Assembly (NCBI GenBank): GCA_017469275.1
Contig: JAFUGT010000146.1
Coordinates: 1-64,000 of the forward strand
Reading direction: 5' to 3'
DNA: 64,000 nucleotides
DNA from: Lachnospiraceae bacterium
GTDB lineage: Bacteria; Bacillota; Clostridia; Lachnospirales; Lachnospiraceae
Position 1 is the stretch's first letter. Each line of letters begins with the position of its first letter. The position numbers and the translations under genes were made by a program. Below the pieces are notes generated by a model. That model ran no database searches. It was not told the DNA's origin and saw only the letters and a list, made by a program, of their open reading frames with translations. Shown in pieces: positions 53,401 through 60,667 of the stretch.

Positions 53401-54480
53401 CTGTCATTTTGTGATGAACGTACTGCGGAAATATACAGTGACAATGTAAGAAATGAATTGTTAAAGTACGCAGAAATATCAGGTGTTGACAGACATATTC
53501 AGACAGATATACACAGTACGTCTTATAAAGCCATGACAGAACAGAAAGAGAAGCAGGAGAATGATGAAGTCAAGGAAAGCTATGAAAAACAGTCTCCGGA
53601 GGAGGAAGTGATTGAAAAGTTCAGGGCAAAGACAGATGATCTTTTCCATGAGATTGACGATAATACTCCAAGAGAGATTGAGGAAATGGTAATGTCCCAT
53701 GTTAAGGATATACTTACGACTTATAATATGAATGTGGAAGCTGTTGACGTTGTTGTGGCAGGAAGCAGGTGTAGGGGCATTGAACATAATGGTTCCGATC
53801 TTGATGTTGTGGTTGAGATACATGGAGACGAAAGGGAAGATGTATTGTCTGACACACTTGATGCGGAGCATTTATACATTGGCGGTGTTAAGGTCGATAT
53901 TAACCCTATTATGCCACAGGATACGGGAACACTTGCAGAGTATCTTCCAAAAGTTGATAAGTACCTTGAGGAAAAAGCAAAGGACATTGAGCAGGGCATA
54001 GATGAAAAGCAAAATGAAGATGTATCTTTGCGGGACAGCAAAGAGGATAAGGACTATAAACCTCTTGCAAAGGTAGAGGAAACAGAAGAACAGAATTACA
54101 ACATGATTGATAATGTTATCAATAACGTTGAACCAAAGGAAGAAAAAGAGAAAAGAAAGCATGAGTTTATCACTCCGGCTGGCAGCAAGTATGCGGATTT
54201 CAAGATTCGTAAGCATTTGGATAACGATAAATATGATCTCATAGCTACCGTTAAACTTCGGGAAGGGGATATTAAGAATAATCAGGTCATAGGAACATTT
54301 GATGATCGTGATAAAGCGGTTGATTTCTGCAAAAAGAATAATGTTGCCTTTGAGGATATAACTAATCATCTTCAGCAGAGAATTGAACATAAGAAACAAA
54401 AAGCCAATGACAAGGAGCAGGGTTCACAACCACCTGATCCTAAGAAGAATCATAATAAGGGGGCAGGAATTGATGATTGA
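50461..54480 (+). CDS. 1339-aa zeta-kinase/nucleotidyltransferase fusion protein of the element
   Basis: ATG 50461 follows GAAAGGGG. Residues ~315-475 are a zeta-toxin-like P-loop kinase (LDIVIGLPASGKSSAIVD, SMLIDNDEAKRLFPEF, then VHAESKIVEQRVF and RFIEKGRFLAPELI). Residues ~635-720 are a low-complexity Gly/Glu linker that overlaps a nested frame. Beta-rich domains of unknown family follow (~725-1040). Near 1095-1160 is a minimal nucleotidyltransferase (VVVAGSRCRGIEHNGSDLDVVVE, then GGVKVDINPI with the third carboxylate). Nucleotide-transferring activity on a sugar, protein or RNA target is likely, but the substrate is unknown. Possibly an addiction, defence or counter-defence factor. It overlaps the next gene by 8 bases. 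Confidence 0.78.
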   Translation: MAFNEEKYKRLKQLKADKEEELITGNKRLFGIYQLKSDLDNIHDLAFQGTKSLEKYGKEIDADNYELLYVDSLDGANLEMKGSVLEDIFHRFNMERPEDYVGHSLSVSDVVVFSHDGELEAFFCDSFGFSEEPEFAEKLKEKYEEIQIVKSERYDLVDTLIKKWEDWHGSYLPVEQINDLYHMADDMEGIPSKSILQRVGEEFIDDFTKKINAQPERTVALTGLPVSMHLQSLIDKCAMGKYVSLDEIRSTPEMKAAYSCISHQTPTIQLKDREDIEDHVFKVLSEYGSVSLDEKGNPLVDSDGNTLYNNSVDQGNRLDIVIGLPASGKSSAIVDTISHEHNSMLIDNDEAKRLFPEFNKGWGADTVHAESKIVEQRVFYDALDQGKNIVLPKVGSSSEQLLNDYILPAKDKGYKVNVHFVDLDRNKALARMLNRFIEKGRFLAPELIDKYANERDGNRIEKAFNELSRSIYVDGVSKWDNDVAKGEKPKLKEVRGLADDFITDLYDTKMTNREIADTISSFFKEYGIEYIAGSDDIYAMLEDQIDLHLDSNILREPEPYNDVDYLKVLRARMGDNLKDIDELVEDIDKVMSANNLTRKELSEDMQQALLDFEVGAVLQRQDYVFMDASVDEAIEYRKSLVENEEIEEKGGKEHGEQDEISGDVKGSTSELRFSDNGGEDGRSNEQGEHGDKTEGGGVQEPVERGSGQAQERDNAQVSRQRDLDTFKEKLFVELTGHNLVGEIVEDVKRLRYDFDDVYNTLNENREKYGDVTYGIALSTIYGKVSLASVTRDEYDTFALQSDYYIGKLSSDNGLMNQGQTIAFNKYEIMGVKISDPFTLISENTSLVNPAYNEMLDEQKHIDNKDNITFTCYQAGDKQGYEVTFFKDEDVSRFYVTDTDEYGIAKGVGIISEDFMFNEGMALMVLQQMNMGFDNLDNCIVFRLHDKEMTERLIEQSRETQLPAELTMSVVDDGNAIVESTLSFCDERTAEIYSDNVRNELLKYAEISGVDRHIQTDIHSTSYKAMTEQKEKQENDEVKESYEKQSPEEEVIEKFRAKTDDLFHEIDDNTPREIEEMVMSHVKDILTTYNMNVEAVDVVVAGSRCRGIEHNGSDLDVVVEIHGDEREDVLSDTLDAEHLYIGGVKVDINPIMPQDTGTLAEYLPKVDKYLEEKAKDIEQGIDEKQNEDVSLRDSKEDKDYKPLAKVEETEEQNYNMIDNVINNVEPKEEKEKRKHEFITPAGSKYADFKIRKHLDNDKYDLIATVKLREGDIKNNQVIGTFDDRDKAVDFCKKNNVAFEDITNHLQQRIEHKKQKANDKEQGSQPPDPKKNHNKGAGIDD
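52421..52630 (+). CDS. Nested 69-aa helical protein in another frame of the zeta fusion gene
   Basis: AAAAAGGAGG lies 9 bases upstream of ATG 52421. The product is a well-formed charged helix (RFQEMSKEVQASYVSATTVE, then ANMEIRQRAEEFKNLSREEA) in the +1 frame relative to the host gene, where the same bases encode Gly/Glu-rich linker. The arrangement copies that of the TnpV-like gene inside the other giant gene. No known family recognised. Small helical proteins of this type are often antitoxins or DNA-associated; with a zeta-like kinase on the same mRNA, an antitoxin role is a guess. Confidence 0.6.
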   Translation: MENKTRFQEMSKEVQASYVSATTVERTDEAMSKANMEIRQRAEEFKNLSREEADKLRKEIMHKYLDKEI

Positions 54481-55348
54481 CAGTATTGCATATAAAAGGC
54501 TTCGGATAAAGGATAATCCGGAGGATTACAATATGGTACATATAGCGGATAAAACCTTTCTATCATGTATAGTGTTTGAAGTAATAGGAATAATGATAAT
54601 GATGTTTCTTGGAGCTGTGGGTGCAGAAATGATGATCTACTTGATGACATTTCTGTACTCATTTTTTATTTGCAGGAAATACAAGAACAGTATTCATGTT
54701 CCGATAGGAAAGATGGAAGCAGGTAAGACTTTTCATGCGTTGGGAATAGCTATTTGCGGTGTTCCTGTTGCCATGCTTCTTAATGCTCTCGGCTGTATGT
54801 TTTCAAGCTCAGGTGCGGAAATGTCTGAAGATGTGAATATATATCCGGTTGGCGTGGCTGTTATTGTATTTGCCATTGTTCCGGCAATAGTTGAAGAATA
54901 TATATTCAGAGGGGCAATACTTGGTGCTTACATGAATGTTGATGTTAAGGCTTCAATACTGATAAGCAGTATCTTCTTTGCCCTGCTTCATTTCTCCCTT
55001 GGCTCTGTGCTGTATGGTTTTCTGTTCGGGTGCTTATTTGCTTATGTGAGAATAGTAACCGGAAATATGCTCTATTCGATAATAATGCACTGTGCTTTTA
55101 ATATGGTAAATGTGTTGTTGTCTTATGCTGACATAGGAAATATACCTATATGGACTGCTTTGTTGTTGCTTGGAATAGGTCTGATTGGCTTTGTAGTCCT
55201 CACGGTTGCATTTTTCAAGGATCATGGTACAGAAATGAGCATGAATCGGAATAAGGGCAAATACAAGCCTTATGAAATGATAGCCAAAGAGGGGTATATA
55301 GCAGTAGGTATATGTATCGTGATTATGTGTATGCTGCTTATGATGTAA
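54473..55348 (+). CDS. CPBP-family intramembrane metalloprotease
   Basis: 291 aa from ATG 54473, overlapping the previous gene by 8 bases. About seven hydrophobic segments. Catalytic motifs of the CPBP (CAAX/Abi) family are present: EEYIFRGA in one helix, FFALLHFSLGS in the next, and a HCAFNMVN motif. Such proteins cleave within membranes and can process prenylated proteins or bacteriocin-related peptides or give self-immunity. Coupling to the giant gene suggests it belongs to the element. Its closeness to the peptide cluster at 56.2 kb is notable, but a terminator separates them. Confidence 0.85.
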   Translation: MIDSIAYKRLRIKDNPEDYNMVHIADKTFLSCIVFEVIGIMIMMFLGAVGAEMMIYLMTFLYSFFICRKYKNSIHVPIGKMEAGKTFHALGIAICGVPVAMLLNALGCMFSSSGAEMSEDVNIYPVGVAVIVFAIVPAIVEEYIFRGAILGAYMNVDVKASILISSIFFALLHFSLGSVLYGFLFGCLFAYVRIVTGNMLYSIIMHCAFNMVNVLLSYADIGNIPIWTALLLLGIGLIGFVVLTVAFFKDHGTEMSMNRNKGKYKPYEMIAKEGYIAVGICIVIMCMLLMM

Positions 55349-55371
55349 ATATAATGACTATATAATTAAAG

Positions 55372-55404
55372 GCTCTTCCGATGTGTATTCGGAGGAGCTT
55401 TTTT
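55372..55404 (+). terminator. Terminator after the CPBP gene
   Basis: GCTCTTCCGA pairs with TCGGAGGAGC (one G-T) around a 7-nt loop, followed by TTTTTT. Confidence 0.88.
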
Positions 55405-55428
55405 CATTTAGGAATAATGGAGGTATGA

Positions 55429-56034
<606 letters not shown>

Positions 56035-56040
56035 AAAAGC

Positions 56041-56064
56041 TATCAAAAGGTGTACCTTTTGATA
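56041..56064 (+). repeat. Recombination-type site, left copy (11-bp arms, GT core)
   Basis: TATCAAAAGGT, core GT at 56052-56053, then ACCTTTTGATA. The arms are perfectly complementary and the core is asymmetric, the layout of serine-invertase crossover sites. It could also fold as a terminator for the recombinase gene (followed by GTTCTTTT). Confidence 0.8.
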
Positions 56065-56070
56065 GTTCTT

Positions 56071-56099
56071 TTGACAAAATAATTATATCAAATTATAGA
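56071..56099 (+). promoter_or_regulatory. Promoter within the putative invertible segment, facing the peptide operon
   Basis: TTGACA at 56071-56076, exactly 17 bp, then TATAGA at 56094-56099. It is the only near-consensus promoter between the two 24-bp sites and points rightward at the 39-aa peptide gene. Confidence 0.72.
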
Positions 56100-56197
56100 T
56101 ATAAGTGCAATCTTTTTATTAAATATACTTGAATAAATGCGAAAAAACAAAACATGAAAGCTATAAGCACTTAATAAAACTATACTAAAATAGATTT

Positions 56198-56221
56198 TAT
56201 CAAAAGGTACACCTTTTGATA
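56198..56221 (-). repeat. Recombination-type site, right copy (inverted)
   Basis: TATCAAAAGGT, core AC at 56209-56210, then ACCTTTTGATA: the exact reverse complement of 56041-56064. Flanking bases differ, so identity is limited to the 24-bp site. It lies in the 5' leader of the peptide gene, 10 bases before its GGAGG. Confidence 0.8.
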
Positions 56222-56244
56222 AGGAGAAAAGGAGGTGCGAGTAT

Positions 56245-56364
56245 ATGAGCAAGTTAGATTTTATTATAGCAATAGCAGAAAAGAATATCGAGAAAAGATC
56301 CGAGGCACAACACACAGATACAACTCATACTGATTATAGCGATTCTTGTATTATTCTTAGTTGA
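56245..56364 (+). CDS. 39-aa candidate RiPP precursor peptide
   Basis: Too short for most gene finders, but ATG 56245 has GGAGG 9 bases upstream and two radical SAM genes follow. The N-terminal part (MSKLDFIIAIAEKNIEKRSE) is helical and leader-like. The C-terminal part is HTDTTHTDYSDSCIILS: two His-Thr-Asp and one Tyr-Ser-Asp tripeptide, then a single Cys (residue 35) and a hydrophobic end. No Gly-Gly cleavage site is visible. Position, size and neighbours make it the likely substrate of the radical SAM enzymes at 56389 and 57381. I do not match it to a named precursor family. Confidence 0.75.
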   Translation: MSKLDFIIAIAEKNIEKRSEAQHTDTTHTDYSDSCIILS

Positions 56365-56388
56365 TATGAAAATTATTAGGAGCGAATT

Positions 56389-57384
56389 GTGGGTATTTAT
56401 ATACCCACAATTTTTAGTAAGAAAATGAGTTTGATTGTTAAAAGCATTGTGTTTGATATAACTGATTCTTGTAATATGAGATGTAAGCATTGCTATAAGA
56501 AGGATACGGGAGAGGTTTTATCAAGTAAAGATATTGAAAAGTTTCTTTCGTATATTGATAATTCAAATACAATTAAAAATATTGTTATTTCTGGAGGAGA
56601 GCCATTACTGCATGAAGATATTAGAGGAATATTACTTATGCTTAATGGTAAATATAATATAAGGTTAAATACTAATGGTATTTTATTAGATAAATATATT
56701 GATGTTCTATCCCATATGACAATGCTAAAGATTCAAATAAGTTTAGACGGATATGACGATAATACTTATTATGCAGTTAGAAATTGTAATGGTTTTGAGA
56801 AAGCAATTTATAATGCTATTTTGTGCAGAGAAAATGGATTAAATGTTTGTTTCAGAACGACTTTAACTCAAACGACAATTGATAATTATATCAAGTTTAT
56901 TGAGATCTCAAAAAAAACCAAAATACCATTAAAAATAAAACCAATGGTAAATATAGAAAGTATTAAAGCGGAAGAGTTGCATATAAAAAAAGAAAACTTG
57001 CTTAGCTGGTATGACGAGATAGAAGAACAAAAATATTATGAATTTGTAGAAGGTAATTTGTTTAATGATAATTATGAATGTTCTCTTATACACGATAAAC
57101 CAATTATTAGTACAATGTACGTAACAAATAATGGTAATATGTTTCCTTGTATTGCGTTACAAAATGAATTTTTCAAACTCGGTAATATAAAAAATGTAGA
57201 TTTAGAAAAAATGTACAAAAGAATGATAGAACTAAGAAACATTATTAAAAGAATTCTTAATAGCAGTGAGTGCGAAAAATGTGGATATAGAAAGAACATA
57301 GGAAATGGTAAGTGTATTGCTTCATGTTTGTATGGTAGTGAAAATTGTTTTAACAATATGATTAAAATGGAGTATTACAAATGA
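56389..57384 (+). CDS. Radical SAM peptide maturase with SPASM-like C-terminus (enzyme 1)
   Basis: 331 aa; the start is GTG 56389, six bases after AGGAG. The 4Fe-4S/SAM motif is CNMRCKHC (Cys 28, 32, 35), followed by the ISGGEPLLHEDI SAM-binding strand. The C-terminal third carries clustered cysteines (MFPCIALQ, SECEKCGYRK, GKCIASCLYGSENC) suiting auxiliary iron-sulfur clusters. This layout is typical of peptide-modifying enzymes that install thioether or C-C crosslinks. The 3' end overlaps the next gene by 4 bases (ATGA). The gene is very AT-rich compared with the conjugative element. Confidence 0.85.
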   Translation: MGIYIPTIFSKKMSLIVKSIVFDITDSCNMRCKHCYKKDTGEVLSSKDIEKFLSYIDNSNTIKNIVISGGEPLLHEDIRGILLMLNGKYNIRLNTNGILLDKYIDVLSHMTMLKIQISLDGYDDNTYYAVRNCNGFEKAIYNAILCRENGLNVCFRTTLTQTTIDNYIKFIEISKKTKIPLKIKPMVNIESIKAEELHIKKENLLSWYDEIEEQKYYEFVEGNLFNDNYECSLIHDKPIISTMYVTNNGNMFPCIALQNEFFKLGNIKNVDLEKMYKRMIELRNIIKRILNSSECEKCGYRKNIGNGKCIASCLYGSENCFNNMIKMEYYK

Positions 57385-58496
57385 CGGGTTTGATTAGTTG
57401 TACATTGGAATGTAATCTAAAATGTAAATATTGTTTTGAAAAAAATGGAGATAAAGATAAATGTCCGGATACCAATGAAATTAACGACAAATTTCGGGGA
57501 GCTATTCCGTATTTCGACAAATTTATTGATAATATTTATTCATATAATGATGAATCAAAAAGCGTTATTATATGGCATGGTGGGGAACCGACACTAATAA
57601 AGCCAGATTTAATGGAACAAGTTATGGAAATGCAGCATGGCAAGGGGCATGATATTAGTTGGCGCATACAAACAAATGGAACAATGCTAACAGATGAAAG
57701 AATAGCATTATTCAAAAAATATAATGTGTTTGTTGGAATTAGTATTGATGGGTTAAAACATCATCACGATAAATATAGGATAACAAAAAGCGGAAATCCA
57801 ACTTTTGATTTAATTAAAAAGAACATGGATAAATTGAAGCAAAATAATGTTCAATTTAGTGTTTTAGTAACTATTACAGATAATAATGTTAATGAACTGA
57901 ATGATATTTATAGATTTTTGTCTGCTGAAAATATAAGCTTTAGTTATAATGCACTTTATCCAACAGATAATAAAGAAAAATATGCAGAATTAAACGCTGA
58001 AGAATATTCACTTGCAATATGTGAGTTGTTTGATTTATGGATAAACGATCAACTTAGTAAAATAGTTATCGCACCATTTGAACATATTATCGAAGGACTG
58101 CTTTGTCAGGAAAGAGGAATACCAGCTTGTAATTGGCAAAAAAATTGCTCTGAATCATTCATAGCGATAGATCCGTTGGGAGATTTATACCCTTGTGAAC
58201 ACTGGGTTGGAGATATACAAATGCGACTAGGCAATATTCAAGATGATTTTGGCACTATGGCAAAAGTTAATAATATATTTGATGATAGAGCGATTATATT
58301 GGCAAAAAAAGAATGTGAAAATTGCGAAATATTTGAATTATGTTATGGAGGTTGTCCATGGAATTCATATATATTGAATGGAAGAATAAATACAAAAGAT
58401 AATAGTATATGTTACGGAAGAAAACGACTGATAAAACATATATATCAATATCTCAAAGATAATTATAAAGGAAAATTAAAGGAAATTATTTTTTGA
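57381..58496 (+). CDS. Radical SAM/SPASM peptide maturase (enzyme 2)
   Basis: 371 aa, ATG 57381 overlapping the stop of enzyme 1. SAM cluster motif CNLKCKYC (Cys 11, 15, 18) and HGGEPTLIKPDL. The SPASM region is well formed: CNWQKNCSESFIAIDPLGDLYPC, then CENCEIFELCYGGCPWN and a final Cys in DNSICYGRK. It resembles the anSME-like and cyclophane/thioether-forming maturases of RiPP clusters. Two different maturases acting on one peptide would suggest two kinds of crosslink or a heteromeric enzyme. AT-rich like its neighbours. Confidence 0.88.
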   Translation: MTGLISCTLECNLKCKYCFEKNGDKDKCPDTNEINDKFRGAIPYFDKFIDNIYSYNDESKSVIIWHGGEPTLIKPDLMEQVMEMQHGKGHDISWRIQTNGTMLTDERIALFKKYNVFVGISIDGLKHHHDKYRITKSGNPTFDLIKKNMDKLKQNNVQFSVLVTITDNNVNELNDIYRFLSAENISFSYNALYPTDNKEKYAELNAEEYSLAICELFDLWINDQLSKIVIAPFEHIIEGLLCQERGIPACNWQKNCSESFIAIDPLGDLYPCEHWVGDIQMRLGNIQDDFGTMAKVNNIFDDRAIILAKKECENCEIFELCYGGCPWNSYILNGRINTKDNSICYGRKRLIKHIYQYLKDNYKGKLKEIIF

Positions 58497-58523
58497 TACT
58501 TTTAACGTGAGGAGAAAGAAAAA

Positions 58524-59585
58524 ATGATTAGTATAATATTTACTTGTATAGGGCTAATATTGTTTGGTTGGCTTTTGGGTTTTTTGTTTAATAATAATAT
58601 AATCACAATTGTTTGTGTTGCACTGGCAATTTATGTATTTTTAATAGAATTGGTCGAAGTTATAGTAACATTAAAAGCAAAAAGAAACAGTAATTTAGAA
58701 GATTTTTTGCTTGTGAAAAATAAAGTAAATAAACACTTAGATTTATATAATATGGATTTAGAGTATATTGAAACAAATATATCTATTTTGAATTCTTGGA
58801 TACATTCGTTTGAAATTGAGCTGGAAGAAGAAAATATTTTTCCTGTATATTCTAATATTATATATAAATGTAAGAAAATAGAGGATATAGGCGATAAAAA
58901 AGGAAAAGAATTTCTTAATTCGATGCTTGAAAATAGATCTTTAGAAAAATCAATAGTACAAGAAATAAATAAGAAATATTCAATACTTAAGCGACATTTT
59001 TTTAACTATCCAGAAAAGGAATTGTATTTTTTATGCAATGATTATTTAGAAAATAATAACTATAAGACAAGAGATAAATTAGGCAAGATTGCAGTAGAGT
59101 TATCAATTATTTTTCATAATTACGTTTTAATAAAAGTAAGTCAATGTCACGATGATTATTTTTCAAAGATAAAGGATAGTGCTGCTCATGTAGATGTAGA
59201 TGTTGTTAAAAGAGTTTGTGATTATTTATATAATAAATATAATTTTAATAATAATTTAGTATCTATCCGATGTGGTGTAGATAATCGTAATATAATTGTT
59301 TACGCTGATTATTCTGATCGCACTTTGGGTGACTATGAAAAACTAGAATTGTTAGCTTATGGATATAATAAAGCTTCGGTTGAAATAGATGACGCTGCGT
59401 TATCTTTTGCAATACTAGAGTATCTAAGAGACAATTACTTAAATACTTATGGAAATAAGTATGAAATAAGTGTCTTTGGAGAATATTCTATAAAAGATGA
59501 ACGATGTTTTGACATATACAGAAATTATACGTTGGAAGAAATCAATGTTCCATGCTTTTTGGATTTAATACTAAGGAAAAAATGA
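58524..59585 (+). CDS. Unknown membrane-anchored protein of the peptide cluster, 353 aa
   Basis: ATG 58524 follows GAGGAG. Two N-terminal membrane helices (IIFTCIGLILFGWLLGFLF and ITIVCVALAIYVFLIELVEV) are followed by a ~290-residue cytoplasmic domain, helical first and then mixed (FNNNLVSIRCGVDNRNIIVY, DDAALSFAILEYLRDNYLN). I recognise no family. No peptidase, ABC or kinase motif was found. Its place between the maturases and the HemN-like gene suggests immunity, scaffold or export-related work; none is proven. Confidence 0.7.
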   Translation: MISIIFTCIGLILFGWLLGFLFNNNIITIVCVALAIYVFLIELVEVIVTLKAKRNSNLEDFLLVKNKVNKHLDLYNMDLEYIETNISILNSWIHSFEIELEEENIFPVYSNIIYKCKKIEDIGDKKGKEFLNSMLENRSLEKSIVQEINKKYSILKRHFFNYPEKELYFLCNDYLENNNYKTRDKLGKIAVELSIIFHNYVLIKVSQCHDDYFSKIKDSAAHVDVDVVKRVCDYLYNKYNFNNNLVSIRCGVDNRNIIVYADYSDRTLGDYEKLELLAYGYNKASVEIDDAALSFAILEYLRDNYLNTYGNKYEISVFGEYSIKDERCFDIYRNYTLEEINVPCFLDLILRKK

Positions 59586-59601
59586 TTATAGTGGAGAAGT
59601 T

Positions 59602-60621
59602 ATGGAAAAAGAATTATTGCTTAGAATGGAAAAGAAATTAAAAAAAATATCGGATGACGAGATATTTTGTGTTTATATCGATTTCCCCTTTTGTAGATCT
59701 AAATGCGACTATTGTATATATAAATCTATATCATATAAAGATGGATTAAATAAACGGGAAGAATATGTTGAAGCGGTAAAAGAACAATTAAAAATATTCA
59801 AAATATTGTTTGAAATAAAAATACCTGATAGCATATATTTTGGTGGAGGTACTCCGAGTTTGTGGAGTACAGATGAGTTGGATTATATAGTAGATAGCAT
59901 TAATAATTATAATCTTATAAAGATGAAAAAATCAGAAGCCCACCCGTATGATTTGAATGATGAAAGAATAAAATACTATGCAGAAAAATTAAATTTAGAC
60001 GTTATAAGTCTTGGTGTTCAAAGTTTTGATAAAAATGCCTGCATTGGGCAGAATCGAATATGGGTAGATAAGGATTCCATAAAACATATTGTTAGTGAAT
60101 TTCATAAATATGATGTTAAAGTGAACATAGATTTAGTTGCATTGTTTAATGGGGATGAAGAAGAAGATTGGAAAATATTTGAGGAAGATATGAATATTGT
60201 TTGTAATGAAATAAAACCGGATATAATCACATCTATACCGAATTATAAAACCAAACTTGTATATTTAGAGCAATTACCAAGATTCAGATCTATATTAAAA
60301 GAATATGTGGGCGATATATACTTTCCTGCTGGTTCAAAGATGTTATCGTTAAATTATGAAGATATAAAAAAGTATGGAGAAAATGATCATTGGATTGCAA
60401 CTAAGGATTATTGGATATTTCAAGACAGTAATGTAAGGTATTCATCAAGTCACCCCTCACCTAAATGTCCACCTAAACAAATTACATTATCTTTTGGTGG
60501 GGCTGGGAATCATGTTGTTTATAGTTATATATCATCTGATAATTATGTTGTATATTCCGCTTATAATTTTGAAAAGCATAAATTTGATTATTTTGATAAT
60601 CATATTATAAATAATAGCTAA
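59602..60621 (+). CDS. HemN/HemW-like radical SAM protein (possible peptide methyltransferase)
   Basis: 339 aa; ATG 59602 follows GGAGAAG. Motif FPFCRSKCDYC (Cys 31, 35, 38), then YFGGGTPSLW and SLGVQSFDK mark the HemN-like subfamily. No clear HemN C-terminal domain follows; the end is SFGGAGNHVVYSYI. Its location in a peptide operon fits class C radical SAM methyltransferases of natural-product clusters better than heme synthesis, but this is inference. The key radical SAM cysteines are all present. The operon ends here, 46 bases before the next gene. Confidence 0.78.
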   Translation: MEKELLLRMEKKLKKISDDEIFCVYIDFPFCRSKCDYCIYKSISYKDGLNKREEYVEAVKEQLKIFKILFEIKIPDSIYFGGGTPSLWSTDELDYIVDSINNYNLIKMKKSEAHPYDLNDERIKYYAEKLNLDVISLGVQSFDKNACIGQNRIWVDKDSIKHIVSEFHKYDVKVNIDLVALFNGDEEEDWKIFEEDMNIVCNEIKPDIITSIPNYKTKLVYLEQLPRFRSILKEYVGDIYFPAGSKMLSLNYEDIKKYGENDHWIATKDYWIFQDSNVRYSSSHPSPKCPPKQITLSFGGAGNHVVYSYISSDNYVVYSAYNFEKHKFDYFDNHIINNS

Positions 60622-60667
60622 TAACTAAGATTGATCCAATGGAATATCGTTTTATAGGAGGTTAATT

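Noticed and set aside
56041..56221. The two palindromes as plain terminators or plain operators
   Set aside because: The left one could also terminate transcription, but the right one lies in the peptide leader with no T-run. Exact inverted identity with an asymmetric core, beside a recombinase gene, fits inversion sites better. Operators remain an open alternative.
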